DNA of 64,000 nucleotides from Cyclobacteriaceae bacterium (GTDB lineage Bacteria; Bacteroidota; Bacteroidia; Cytophagales; Cyclobacteriaceae). A program made the translations under genes and the position numbers. Under the pieces are notes generated by a model that saw only the letters and a program-made list of their open reading frames with translations, ran no database searches and was not told where the DNA came from. The DNA is taken from positions 1 to 64,000 of the forward strand of contig JANQKF010000018.1 in NCBI GenBank assembly GCA_028281285.1, read 5' to 3'. Of this stretch, positions 8,664-17,339 are shown piece after piece. Each line of letters starts with the position of its first letter. The stretch's first letter is position 1.

Positions 8664-10085
8664 CTAAGCAAATAAATGCCAAAATTGGGTAACCAAAAAG
8701 CAAACTACGAAACCCATGATAACTGGAAGTATACTGGCTACGGTTGTCCATTTTGCACTTTTAGTTTCTTTATAAATTGTATATATGGTAGTGGAGCAGG
8801 GGTTATGAAGTAAGCTGAATAACATCAAATTGATTCCTGTTAAAACAGTCCAACCACCTGCTTTAAGAATATTGGCTGTGTCAAGTGTAGAATCAAGCTC
8901 AAACATAACACCTTCTCCAGCGCCAATACCTGCCAGTTTCAGGTTGGCAACTGTTAGCATGAGTATGGTAGGGATGATGATTTCGTTAGCCGGAATTGCA
9001 ATGATATAGGCCAACAATATAACTCCATTCAAGCCTAAGAAGAGCCCAAAAGGATTGATCCACTCGATCAACTGATTGGCCAAAGTGATCTCGCCCAAAT
9101 GGATATTGGAAACTAACCAGATTACAGCTCCTGCTGGCGCAGCAAACAAAACAGCTCGCCATAATACGATTAAAGTTCTATCGATTAGTGAAGTGTAGAT
9201 GGTTTGCCAAAACCTGGGAGGACGATAGGGAGGGAGCTCCAGCGTAAATGTGCTTACTTCACCTTTCAATACCGTTCTTGAGAGCAGCCAGGAAGTCAGG
9301 AACATAAATCCTACACCTAGCAAAGCAATGGCAATAACCGATAAGGAGGTGACCGTTCCAGAAAAGGAGCTCGGGACTAAGCTACCAATGAAAATTGTCG
9401 CGATGAGAATTTGTGTGGGCCAGCGGCCATTGCATAGAGAAAAATTGTTGGTGATGATGGCAATCAGTCTTTCCCTTGGGCTATCAATAATTCGTGTAGC
9501 CACAACCCCTGCTGCGTTGCAGCCCCAACCCATGCTCATAGTTAATGCTTGTTTTCCGTGTGCCCCTGCTCTCCTAAACAGGCTATCCAGGTTAAATGCC
9601 ACCCTGGGTAGGTAACCAAAATCTTCCAACAAGGTGAAAAGCGGAAAGAAAATGGCCATTGGTGGAAGCATAACAGAAACCACCCAGGCCACCGCCATAT
9701 AAATACCGTCTATAAGCAGTCCATCTAACCACCATATCAGGCCAATAGATTCGGACAAACTCTTTAATGCAGGATAAGTAATTTCAATAAGTAGCGTGAA
9801 CAACAGCCCGGAAGGCACATTCGCCCCTGAAATGGTAAGCCAAAGTATAAGTGCCAGAATACCGAGCATTATGGGAAAGCCGAATCGCTTGCTGGTTACA
9901 ATCCGATCTATTTTACGATCGAGACTGTAATTCCTTTCATTTCCAGGCATTTCAATTGCCTGTGAAGCAATTTCGGAGGCATCTGTGTATAGGCTCTCAG
10001 TGAGTTTGTCATGAAAGTTGTCACCAATTTTCCATCGCAACTCAGAAGCTAAATCGACAATTGAGTTTTTGTCCTTCTTTTCCAT
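8664..10085 (-). CDS. feoB: FeoB membrane (C-terminal) domain as a separate ORF
   Basis: 473 residues. It begins with the end of the FeoB helical spacer ([37 protein letters not shown]) and then carries the polytopic permease with two Gate domains. The conserved Cys motifs are of the [11 protein letters not shown] and [11 protein letters not shown] type rather than the GCNVPA/SCSARLP type of E. coli FeoB, and [15 protein letters not shown] is near the end. Its ATG directly follows the TAA of the G-domain ORF and lies in the same frame, so together they are a normal FeoB of about 730 codons interrupted by one stop. Expression would need reinitiation or readthrough. It transports Fe(II) or possibly another divalent metal across the inner membrane. 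Confidence 0.9.
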   Translation of the reverse strand: MEKKDKNSIVDLASELRWKIGDNFHDKLTESLYTDASEIASQAIEMPGNERNYSLDRKIDRIVTSKRFGFPIMLGILALILWLTISGANVPSGLLFTLLIEITYPALKSLSESIGLIWWLDGLLIDGIYMAVAWVVSVMLPPMAIFFPLFTLLEDFGYLPRVAFNLDSLFRRAGAHGKQALTMSMGWGCNAAGVVATRIIDSPRERLIAIITNNFSLCNGRWPTQILIATIFIGSLVPSSFSGTVTSLSVIAIALLGVGFMFLTSWLLSRTVLKGEVSTFTLELPPYRPPRFWQTIYTSLIDRTLIVLWRAVLFAAPAGAVIWLVSNIHLGEITLANQLIEWINPFGLFLGLNGVILLAYIIAIPANEIIIPTILMLTVANLKLAGIGAGEGVMFELDSTLDTANILKAGGWTVLTGINLMLFSLLHNPCSTTIYTIYKETKSAKWTTVASILPVIMGFVVCFLVTQFWHLFA

Positions 10086-10856
10086 TTATACCAACTCCAT
10101 TAACTCGTTATTAACTACCGCCTCGGTGATGCGCTTATCTCCCTCCAATAGCCTAAATGCCACCCATCGACTATTGGGAATTCCAGGGAATTTTTTTTCG
10201 ATCTCCCTTGCCAGCTGATTGACTGACTTTTCTATTTGTCGATTCAGATTCTTCACTTTTCTAGGCTTGCTGACGATTTTGCCCGTGGCGATATCAGCTA
10301 TAGTCGATAATAATTCCGGGATTCCTTTTTGAGATCGGGCCACCGTTTCTACCACCGGAACACCAAGTTTTTTGGCCAATGCCCTTTGATCGATCTTAAT
10401 GTTATTCCTTTTCGCCTCATCCATGAGGTTAAGACAAAGCACAGCCTTGTTGGTGATCTCCAGGATTTGAAGAACCAGGTTCAAGTTTCGTTCCAGTCGT
10501 GTGGCATCGGCTACAATTACGGTAACATCGGGTTTGCCAAACAGAATGAAATTCCTGGCCACTTCTTCATCCTGAGAGGTAGATAAAAGAGAATAGGTGC
10601 CGGGAAGGTCAATCAGTTTGTATCGCTTCTCATCGTATTGATAGGCTCCCTCAGCCCTGACAACGGTCTTGCCTGGCCAGTTTCCTGTATGCTGCCTTAA
10701 ACCTGTTAAGGCATTGAATACGGTGCTTTTTCCAGTATTAGGGTTGCCCGCCAATGCAACAACATAATCTATATTGTCGGTGTCTATACCCAGCTTTTTT
10801 AAACTGTTGACGTTATGAAAGGCGCAATCCTCACAAGCCGATTGTGATACTGTCAT
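10086..10856 (-). CDS. feoB: FeoB GTPase (N-terminal) domain as a separate ORF
   Basis: 256 residues. Motifs: G1 GNPNTGKS (37-44), G2 region around Thr57 in [11 protein letters not shown]3 DLPG (83-86), G4 [11 protein letters not shown], then the helical GDI-like domain up to [18 protein letters not shown]. An N-terminal CEDCAFHN (Cys8, Cys11) is the CxxC extension found in a subset of FeoB proteins and could bind metal. The ORF stops (ELMELV-TAA) inside the helical domain, and the next codon is the ATG of the membrane part in the same frame. It is third in the minus-strand operon, 3 nt after the DtxR-FeoA fusion. It is a natural split, a nonsense mutation or a sequencing error; see findings. 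Confidence 0.93.
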   Translation of the reverse strand: MTVSQSACEDCAFHNVNSLKKLGIDTDNIDYVVALAGNPNTGKSTVFNALTGLRQHTGNWPGKTVVRAEGAYQYDEKRYKLIDLPGTYSLLSTSQDEEVARNFILFGKPDVTVIVADATRLERNLNLVLQILEITNKAVLCLNLMDEAKRNNIKIDQRALAKKLGVPVVETVARSQKGIPELLSTIADIATGKIVSKPRKVKNLNRQIEKSVNQLAREIEKKFPGIPNSRWVAFRLLEGDKRITEAVVNNELMELV

Positions 10857-10859
10857 TGT

Positions 10860-11870
10860 CTAGTTCTTGTTTATTAAAATCAGGTCAGACATAGTCTTTC
10901 TTAAAGCGATGGAGGTATTACGAACTCGGTAAGCCACTGGATCCTTCAAAGGGCTTTTCAAATCTACCTCAATGGAAGTACCCGGGAGTATACCTAAATC
11001 CAATAGCCTTCGTCTACTGGCTCCTCTGCACTCTTCCGAAAGGCCAATTACTTCCGCAGTCTCCCCATATTCCAGGGCAGAAAGTCTCACCGCATGCTCT
11101 TCGAACATTTCATTCTCACTCAACTCAGCCACATGGATATTGGCAGCAACAATGGTAGAGAATTGGTGTTCTACTCCTTCACACACAAATGATACTTCAT
11201 TATTGTCGGTTTTCAGTACTTTGATGTGTGAACCAACAAATATCTTCTTGTCCAACAATTGCCTGTAAATTACCTCAGGCTCATCTTCAATGTGAATGAT
11301 TTTACCTGGCGAACCAATGGCATAAGAGGGTAGAGGAGTCCATACCACAGGGTTAACCTCTCCTGATTCATTAGGTATGGGATCACCATGAGGGTCAAAC
11401 ATGGGATTGCCAAGGGAGGATTCCAGTCTCTGTGTTTCTTTCTCGTCTAGCATATGCTCCATCTTCTCAGCAAGATTGTGCCAATCTTTTGGTTGATGAC
11501 CAGTCTGTTCTGCCAGGTATTTTTCCCATAATCGGTGTACGCGTACAATTCTAAGAGCATACAGCCTACCTTCGTCCGTCAAGGTGATTGTGTTGTCATT
11601 CAGACTCACCAGTCCACTGGTAGTCATTTGTTCTACTACCAGCAGTATTTTCTTTCTTTTAAGCTGTAGTGCCCCGGCCAAATGGTCCAGGGTTGGCTTT
11701 CGGTTACTTTCCTCTACATGGTATAACTGCTTGAGGATGTCCTCTGTAAGGGTCTTTTGCCGTTTGAGCTTACCTTGAAGGAATTCCCGACTTCCGAAGA
11801 ATTTATAACTAATCCATCCTAAGATGATTAGGGCTACAAAGATCAACAAGTTTATTAATGCTTGATCCAT
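10860..11870 (-). CDS. Membrane-anchored DtxR-like/FeoA fusion protein
   Basis: 336 residues with an unusual architecture. Residues about 5-25 are a transmembrane helix (LLIFVALIILGWISYKFF), then a winged-helix DtxR-like region (about 40-105, ITLTDEGRLYALRIVRVHRLWEKYL), a DtxR dimerization/metal region (EKMEHMLDEKE, FDPHGDPIPN), and two SH3-like FeoA segments. The last (about 255-335: RLLDLGILPGTSIEV, VAYRVRNTSIALRK) is a canonical FeoA fold. The FDPHGDPIP block is shared with the soluble repressor upstream, so this copy arose from it or a relative. FeoA normally helps FeoB at the membrane. Here that role is probably joined to a DtxR body and membrane tether; whether it binds DNA is open. Confidence 0.88.
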   Translation of the reverse strand: MDQALINLLIFVALIILGWISYKFFGSREFLQGKLKRQKTLTEDILKQLYHVEESNRKPTLDHLAGALQLKRKKILLVVEQMTTSGLVSLNDNTITLTDEGRLYALRIVRVHRLWEKYLAEQTGHQPKDWHNLAEKMEHMLDEKETQRLESSLGNPMFDPHGDPIPNESGEVNPVVWTPLPSYAIGSPGKIIHIEDEPEVIYRQLLDKKIFVGSHIKVLKTDNNEVSFVCEGVEHQFSTIVAANIHVAELSENEMFEEHAVRLSALEYGETAEVIGLSEECRGASRRRLLDLGILPGTSIEVDLKSPLKDPVAYRVRNTSIALRKTMSDLILINKN

Positions 11871-11876
11871 ATCTGA

Positions 11877-12536
11877 TTAATCGATCGCAACTAAGATGTT
11901 TTGTGCAACAGTACTGGAGACGGTCAGGGTTTTGTCGTCATCCACCTTGATGTCCATTGAACCATCAAATTCAATGAAATCTATCACTTTGATGTTCGAC
12001 CCGATCCCAATCTCCATCTTATCCAAATATTTGAGAAATGAACTACTGGAATCATCCACGGCTGTCATCACTCCCTGATCTCCAATTGAGAGGGCATCAA
12101 GTGGTTGGCGATGCTTTTCGATTAGATTTCCGTGCTCATCCGGAATGGGGTCTCCATGCGGATCATATTTTGGGTGTCCCAAAAACTCGTCAAGTCGTTG
12201 AATGAGTAGGGGGGATTTGATGTGTTCAAGTTGCTCGGCCACCTCATGAACCTGATCCCAGGTAAAGTTTAGTTTTTCAACTAGAAAAACTTCCCATAAC
12301 CTGTGTTTCCGAATAACATGAAGTGCTAAACGCCTACCGTCTTCTGAAATATTTACACCTTGATATTTCTTATAACTAACCACGGACTTTTGTGATAGCT
12401 TTTTGATCATATCACTGACGGATGCAGGAGTAGTCCTCATTTCCTCAGCGAGAGCGTTGGTTGAGACTTCTTGCTTGCCATTCAGTGAAAGATGATAGAT
12501 GGCCTTCAGGTAATTTTCCTCTACAAAACTTAGCAT
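11877..12536 (-). CDS. DtxR/MntR-family metal-dependent transcriptional repressor
   Basis: 219 residues, standard length. Winged helix at the N-terminus (ENYLKAIYHLS, STNALAEEMRTTPASVSDMIKKL with recognition helix), metal-binding/dimerization domain (HRLWEVFLVEKLNFTWDQVHEVAEQLEHI, LDEFLGHPKYDPHGDPIPD) and a C-terminal SH3/FeoA-like domain (LSIGDQGVMTAV ... GSNIKVIDF). It is the first gene of the operon with the DtxR-FeoA fusion and split FeoB (6 nt gap). A DtxR-type palindrome lies in its promoter, which implies metal-dependent autorepression. Metal specificity (Fe or Mn) cannot be fixed from the sequence. Confidence 0.93.
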   Translation of the reverse strand: MLSFVEENYLKAIYHLSLNGKQEVSTNALAEEMRTTPASVSDMIKKLSQKSVVSYKKYQGVNISEDGRRLALHVIRKHRLWEVFLVEKLNFTWDQVHEVAEQLEHIKSPLLIQRLDEFLGHPKYDPHGDPIPDEHGNLIEKHRQPLDALSIGDQGVMTAVDDSSSSFLKYLDKMEIGIGSNIKVIDFIEFDGSMDIKVDDDKTLTVSSTVAQNILVAID

Positions 12537-12551
12537 CGTTCTAAATTACAT

Positions 12552-12582
12552 CAAAATTAATATTTAGTTTAGTCTAAAAAAA
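12552..12582 (-). promoter_or_regulatory. Promoter and DtxR-like operator of the feo operon
   Basis: On the minus strand a -7 element TAATTTTG (12559-12552) lies 15 nt before the repressor ATG. Directly upstream is TTTAGACTAAACTAAA (12578-12563), an imperfect palindrome with perfect 5-bp arms TTTAG/CTAAA. On the plus strand TTAGTTTAGTCTAA matches the DtxR/IdeR core pattern TTAGnTTAGnCTAA at every specified base. The box fills the space between the -33 region (T-rich, 12579-12582) and -7, so a bound repressor would block RNA polymerase. Confidence 0.6.
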
Positions 12583-12619
12583 ATATTTGATAAAACTAAT
12601 ATTGCTCGTTAGGAGCACT

Positions 12620-13744
12620 TCAATTACCCTGAATGATTGATTCCATCATTCTATGAAGCTTTGGTTCTTCTGATGACCAAAGTGAAATCGAGGTATCTCC
12701 GGCATTGTAGAAGATATTATTGGTTATGGATGAGTGTAGTCTTTCGATATTAAGTTGATCCGGACTGACCTCGATTACTCCATTGAATTGACCAAGGTAT
12801 TTTATCCATAATGGGTTGTTCCTGCATATGACAGGCAATTTGTTGGCGGAGTATTCGAAGACTCGGGTCGGGAATTTATTATCAGAAGCCGGATTAGGTA
12901 AGTTTAAAATGAATCCAAAATCTGCCTTTTGAATTTCCTCAACTATTTCTTCGTGGGGCACCAGATGATCACCTCCAACAAGGTGTATAAAGGGGTTATC
13001 CTGAATTTCGTCTTTTAGTCTAAGCAAATCATCCTTTAAAGCACAATATCCAATGATTACGAGTCTTATTCGATCATCTATGGCATGAAGAAACCTAGTT
13101 ATTTTAATGGCATCGAATATGCCATACAATTCAGAAATGGTGCCGGAGTAAAGTAAGTTAACCGTACCATGACCTTCAGCCCTACCTGATAGTGATGGAC
13201 TGATGACCGGCTTGTATTTATTTTCCAACAGTACTGTCTTCTTACCTAGAAATTTCAATTCGTTCAGGTAGCTTTTCTCAGCCACCACGTGTGTGTTGAT
13301 TATGGGCGAAACAACCAGTTCTTTGAATCGTATCCAGGTTGATAGAAAAGGACGTACCAAAGCAGGGTAGATCTTCTGTAATCGGACGTTCCTTGCATAA
13401 TTTTCCCTTATATCATAAACAATTTTAGCACCAAATAATATTCTGTACCAAAACGTAACTATCAATAATTCATGGGTATTAAATATTATTACTTTAGGTT
13501 TTACTTTAAGATAATATTTCCAAACCTTCCAAGGTGCCAGAAGCCGTTGGAAAGACATCCGAGGGAAGCGTTCGAGGGTGAAGAAATTAATGTAATTGGA
13601 GTGTGGAATATTTTTCGAAGCAAAGCCTATGATATTAATATCATATTTATTTGCTTGCTCCAAGGAAAGACCAATTTTCTCATACATGCGAGTGTCATCG
13701 ATAGGTTTGAGAATTGAGGCAATAACGACCTTGGTCTTTTCCAT
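12620..13744 (-). CDS. Glycosyltransferase, GT4-like
   Basis: 374 residues of the GT-B type. The N-terminal domain has VVIASILKPIDDTRMYEKIGLSL and KPKVIIFNTHELLIVTFW. The C-terminal nucleotide-sugar domain has NLLYSGTISELYG, RLVIIGYC, and the acidic E-containing motif near FPTRVFEYSANKLPVI, as in family 4 transferases. No signal peptide or transmembrane segment is seen, so it should act on the cytoplasmic face, probably in polysaccharide or glycan assembly. It stands alone between the feo operon and dapD rather than in a polysaccharide cluster. Acceptor and donor are unknown. Confidence 0.8.
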   Translation of the reverse strand: MEKTKVVIASILKPIDDTRMYEKIGLSLEQANKYDINIIGFASKNIPHSNYINFFTLERFPRMSFQRLLAPWKVWKYYLKVKPKVIIFNTHELLIVTFWYRILFGAKIVYDIRENYARNVRLQKIYPALVRPFLSTWIRFKELVVSPIINTHVVAEKSYLNELKFLGKKTVLLENKYKPVISPSLSGRAEGHGTVNLLYSGTISELYGIFDAIKITRFLHAIDDRIRLVIIGYCALKDDLLRLKDEIQDNPFIHLVGGDHLVPHEEIVEEIQKADFGFILNLPNPASDNKFPTRVFEYSANKLPVICRNNPLWIKYLGQFNGVIEVSPDQLNIERLHSSITNNIFYNAGDTSISLWSSEEPKLHRMMESIIQGN

Positions 13745-13782
13745 ATGGTATTATTAAAGTTATAGATTTTTTCTGAGGATTA

Positions 13783-14595
13783 ATGGAACTAAGGGACATC
13801 GTAGAGGCTGCCTGGGAAGACAGGACTTTGTTGAAAGACAAGCAGACGATCATTGCGGTGAAAACCATTATTGATGAGCTAGACAACGGGATTCGAAGGG
13901 TTGCTGAGCCTCATGAAGATGGTTGGAAGGTGAATGAATGGGTTAAGAAGGCGGTGATTCTCTATTTTCCTATTCAAAAAATGAAGACTATAGAGGTGGG
14001 ACCTTTCGAGTTTCATGATAAAATTAGTCTTAAGAGTGACTATGCTAAAAAGGGCATTCGCGTTGTGCCACATGCCATAGCGAGATATGGCTCATATTTA
14101 AGTAGAGGGGTGGTAATGATGCCATCTTATGTGAATATAGGCGCTTATGTTGATGAAGGTACCATGGTGGATACCTGGGCTACAGTAGGTAGTTGTGCAC
14201 AAATTGGTAAAAATGTCCACTTGAGTGGTGGGGTTGGGATCGGAGGTGTTTTGGAACCCATTCAAGCCGCCCCGGTAATAATAGAGGATAACGCTTTTAT
14301 TGGATCCAGAAGCATAATCGTTGAGGGAGTGCGGGTTGGTAAAGAAGCCGTTCTTGGTGCTAACGTGACATTAACTGGGAGTACGAAGATCATTGATGTA
14401 ACAGATTCAGAACCAGTAGAGTATACCGGTTACGTGCCGGAAAGGTCCGTAGTTATCCCAGGTACTCGGACCAAGAAATTTCCTGCGGGTGAATTCAATG
14501 TACCTGTTGCATTGATCATTGGTCAGCGAAAAGAAAGCACCGATAAGAAGACCAGTCTCAATGATGCGCTTCGCGACAATGATGTTGCTGTCTAA
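13783..14595 (+). CDS. dapD: 2,3,4,5-tetrahydropyridine-2,6-dicarboxylate N-succinyltransferase
   Basis: 270 residues, the usual length. It succinylates tetrahydrodipicolinate in the lysine/meso-diaminopimelate pathway. The N-terminal helical part (ELRDIVEAAWEDRTLL) is followed by the left-handed beta-helix of hexapeptide repeats (VVMMPSYVNIGAYVDEGTMVDTWATVGSCAQIG, VHLSGGVGIGGVLEP, PVIIEDNAFIGSRSIIVEGV), matching DapD closely. Divergent from the glycosyltransferase and end-to-end with the response regulator (its stop is at 14595, that gene's stop begins at 14596). Confidence 0.97.
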   Translation: MELRDIVEAAWEDRTLLKDKQTIIAVKTIIDELDNGIRRVAEPHEDGWKVNEWVKKAVILYFPIQKMKTIEVGPFEFHDKISLKSDYAKKGIRVVPHAIARYGSYLSRGVVMMPSYVNIGAYVDEGTMVDTWATVGSCAQIGKNVHLSGGVGIGGVLEPIQAAPVIIEDNAFIGSRSIIVEGVRVGKEAVLGANVTLTGSTKIIDVTDSEPVEYTGYVPERSVVIPGTRTKKFPAGEFNVPVALIIGQRKESTDKKTSLNDALRDNDVAV

Positions 14596-15378
14596 TCAAA
14601 GTTTTTCGAGAAATTCATCAAAAGCCTTTCTATAACTCCGGCTTACTTTGACTTTGCTTTGGGATTTCATGGTAATTAGGTACTCTGCGTTCTGTAGGTG
14701 CTCGAATTGGTCAATATAGTCGGTGTTGATGATGGTCGAATTATGAATGCGGATGAAGTGTTTTTCAGGAAGCCTTTCCAAGATTGACTTCAGGCTTTCA
14801 CGAATCATATAAGTGCCTTTAGTATGATGAATCTTAATGTAATAATCATCTGAGGTAATTGACTCAATTCCATCCAGATCTAGTAAAATCACTTTTCCGC
14901 TATCCTTAACAATCAGACGTTTTTGGTCTTTTGTCGAGGAGTGAAGAAGGCTTGTTTCTCCTCGCTGTTCTCTCAGGTAATCAACAAGGCGATTCAAATC
15001 GAGCTTCGGGTTGTTTGTCAAAAGTGTAGCCTTGGCCCTGTTGATGGACTGATAGAATCTGTCGTTTGTAAATGGTTTGAGCAAATAGTCCTGGGCATGA
15101 TACTCAAAGGCTTTGAGGGCATATTCATCAAAGGCTGTAATAAATATGGTCAGTGGTGGATTATCGATGGTGTTGAGCACATCAAAACCATCTATGCCTG
15201 GCATTTGGATATCCAGTAATAGTAGATCACAGGTGCTGTTCTCAAAGAATTCAATTGCTTCAATACCATCCTTACATTCACCAACAATTTCAATACTTTG
15301 ATCTACCGACAGCAATGACTTCAACCCGCTTCGTGCCTTGTTTTCATCGTCAACTATAAGTGCTTTAAACGTTTCCAT
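14596..15378 (-). CDS. LytTR-family response regulator
   Basis: 260 residues. N-terminal receiver domain (KALIVDDENKARSGL, phosphoacceptor Asp in DLLLLDIQMPGIDGF, TAFDEYALKAFEYHAQDYLLKPF) and a C-terminal LytTR DNA-binding domain (about 160-258, LLDLDGIESITSDDYYIKIHH, RLPEKHFIRIHNSTIINTDYI). It overlaps the 3' end of the histidine kinase gene by 14 nt, so the two are translationally coupled and form a LytS/LytR-type pair. Target genes are not evident from the context. Confidence 0.95.
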   Translation of the reverse strand: METFKALIVDDENKARSGLKSLLSVDQSIEIVGECKDGIEAIEFFENSTCDLLLLDIQMPGIDGFDVLNTIDNPPLTIFITAFDEYALKAFEYHAQDYLLKPFTNDRFYQSINRAKATLLTNNPKLDLNRLVDYLREQRGETSLLHSSTKDQKRLIVKDSGKVILLDLDGIESITSDDYYIKIHHTKGTYMIRESLKSILERLPEKHFIRIHNSTIINTDYIDQFEHLQNAEYLITMKSQSKVKVSRSYRKAFDEFLEKL

Positions 15379-16426
15379 TCTCTTTAGGTATTCTAATTTC
15401 TATCGTGACACCACTCTTTAGATTAAAATGATCCATGGAATAGTTGCCTTTACCATACAAGCGGTCTAATCGTTCCAGAGTGTTACTTAACCCAACACCA
15501 TATTCTGGTTTGTCGGAAATAGTAGGTCCTGTATTATAGACTGACAAAAGCAGTTCACTGGATTTTAATCGTGTATGGATCTCCAGCTTTGACCTGCCAA
15601 TGTTTTTTGAAATTCCATGCTTAAAGGCATTCTCCACAATGGGTTGAAGTAAAAGGTGCGGGATTAAGAAGGAGTCTGCTGAAGAATCCAAATCAAATAT
15701 GATGTCCAGATGATCTTCGAACCTGACTTGTTCGATATCGAGATATGCTTGGATGATTGCCATTTCATCTTCGACTGTTCCGAACTGCCCTTCATTGCTG
15801 TTGAGAGAGTTTCTCAATAAATCAGAGATTTTTGAAATCATTTCGGTAGCCTGTGCATATTGCTCAGTTCGGATAAGCATGGATACCGTATTATGAGCAT
15901 TGAAGAGGAAATGCGGCTGGAGTTGCATCTTAAGTGAATTCAGATTGGCTTTGGCTAACTGTGCTTCCAACTCTGTGGCCTCAATACTCTTGTCTCGGTA
16001 TTTCTTATTCAACTCAAGGATGTAGAATATGATGATCATTACGAAAGCAATGATTATTGACTCCATATAGTAGAAGGTCTGTAGGCGTGAGATAAACCGA
16101 ATCAAGGATTCGAGGCTAAAAGAATAGTCGCCTAATGATACACCATGAACGAAATACACAAACCAGGCGCCAAGGTTCTTGATCACTCCAATACCTATAC
16201 CAATGGCCAGAACAGATATGATCCTCTTAAATGGAGGTAGCTCAGCGGTCTTTTGGAATAGAGAAAATGCAGGAAGTGTTATGATAATCCAGAAAATCAG
16301 GCCTGGTAAATATTGATACCAAAAGAATGACCCCGAGGAAAACAGGTCACTCTTTTTAAGGCTGTCAATTATCAGGAACAATGTCCAGCACAGAACAACT
16401 ATGTATAACCTTTTATGCTTGCTCAA
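15365..16426 (-). CDS. LytS-type sensor histidine kinase
   Basis: 353 residues starting at TTG; no in-frame ATG is better placed, since the first transmembrane helix begins within a few codons. Four or so hydrophobic segments span about 8-155, then a coiled-coil linker (LNKKYRDKSIEATELEAQLAKANLNSLKMQLQPHFLFNAHNTV) containing the His_kinase phosphoacceptor motif LQPHFLFN, and an HATPase domain (LLLQPIVENAFKHGI, YGVGLSNTLERLDRLYG). Substitution of the usual LN by AH after PHFLFN is a small variation. Works with the overlapping LytTR regulator. Confidence 0.93.
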   Translation of the reverse strand: MSKHKRLYIVVLCWTLFLIIDSLKKSDLFSSGSFFWYQYLPGLIFWIIITLPAFSLFQKTAELPPFKRIISVLAIGIGIGVIKNLGAWFVYFVHGVSLGDYSFSLESLIRFISRLQTFYYMESIIIAFVMIIIFYILELNKKYRDKSIEATELEAQLAKANLNSLKMQLQPHFLFNAHNTVSMLIRTEQYAQATEMISKISDLLRNSLNSNEGQFGTVEDEMAIIQAYLDIEQVRFEDHLDIIFDLDSSADSFLIPHLLLQPIVENAFKHGISKNIGRSKLEIHTRLKSSELLLSVYNTGPTISDKPEYGVGLSNTLERLDRLYGKGNYSMDHFNLKSGVTIEIRIPKENGNV

Positions 16427-16468
16427 TCTATATCCCGAATTTAGCCGGATGTAATTTCATCAATTTTA

Positions 16469-16489
16469 TTCAGACCGGACGGTTCTGAA
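16469..16489 (-). terminator. Weak hairpin downstream of the secreted-protein operon
   Basis: On the minus strand TTCAG-A-ACC-GTCC-GGT-CTGAA forms a stem with one bulge shortly after the stop at 16503, followed by TAAAATT rather than a long U run. A possible weak terminator. Confidence 0.35.
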
Positions 16490-16502
16490 AAATCAGGATT
16501 TA

Positions 16503-17324
16503 TCACTTGCTGTTTTCTGCAATGGCATTTTCGATCCTTTCAATCAACTTTTCGAAGTTTTCATTCATTTGACTATAGCCAATTTTTTCCGTCATCACGG
16601 TGAGCATATTGTGAACGGGACCGCTGTGTTTTGCATACTTTATGTCCTTTTCCGGGGTATTCTCCTTTCGCTTGGATAATGTTGCACTCAGCCCTTTCAC
16701 AGCATCTTTGAGCATTTGAATCGCTTCTTTTTTCTTTCCCAGGGCTTCAAAGGACTTCATATAATGTGATGGGCCTATAAATCCGGAGTAGGGTCCTGAA
16801 AAGTCTAAATAGTCGATTTCATCCATAATCAATTGGACTACCTTTTCGTGCTTTTCTTGTTGAGAATAGAAATATGCGAGCGATGAAATGCCGAAATATG
16901 CTCCACTGATGTCTTCGGGAATCGGTTTGAATTTTTTTCTATAATCCTCAATCATCTTTTCGGTTTCCTCAAATTTTTGAAACCCGTTGACATTTACGAT
17001 CATCATTCTTTGCCAGGCTGCTCTAGAGGCATTGGTGTTTTGATCCATGATCTTTGAAAAAGCTTCCTTGGCTTCATTGGGCATTAGGTTCCAGAAATAG
17101 GTTTCTCCAAGAAAGAACCATTCATCTCCTGAAAGGCCCTCGGTTATAACTCGTGGTTGAATGGGTTTTGTGTTTACATCACGGCTCGCCTCGGGATTCA
17201 TGTCTACCCGAAAGTACATTAAGGCAATTGCCTCCGATGGCAGGAGCTTTCTTTCATTTTCTTGAGCGATTAAGTGAGTTGATACAATTGACGTGAGTGC
17301 AATAAGGAAAATGGCTTTTTTCAT
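16503..17324 (-). CDS. Secreted TPR-like protein
   Basis: 273 residues with a signal peptide ending STHLIAQ. The mature protein is helical with TPR-like pairs (EWFFLGETYFWNLMPNEAKEAFSKI, AAWQRMMIVNVNGFQKFEETEKMIEDY, MKSFEALGKKKEAIQMLKDAVKGL). It is the last gene of a three-gene minus-strand cluster with the DinB-like protein (15 nt gap) and the esterase. No catalytic motif seen; probably a periplasmic scaffold or unknown. Confidence 0.75.
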   Translation of the reverse strand: MKKAIFLIALTSIVSTHLIAQENERKLLPSEAIALMYFRVDMNPEASRDVNTKPIQPRVITEGLSGDEWFFLGETYFWNLMPNEAKEAFSKIMDQNTNASRAAWQRMMIVNVNGFQKFEETEKMIEDYRKKFKPIPEDISGAYFGISSLAYFYSQQEKHEKVVQLIMDEIDYLDFSGPYSGFIGPSHYMKSFEALGKKKEAIQMLKDAVKGLSATLSKRKENTPEKDIKYAKHSGPVHNMLTVMTEKIGYSQMNENFEKLIERIENAIAENSK

Positions 17325-17339
17325 GGCTTTTTATTTGAG

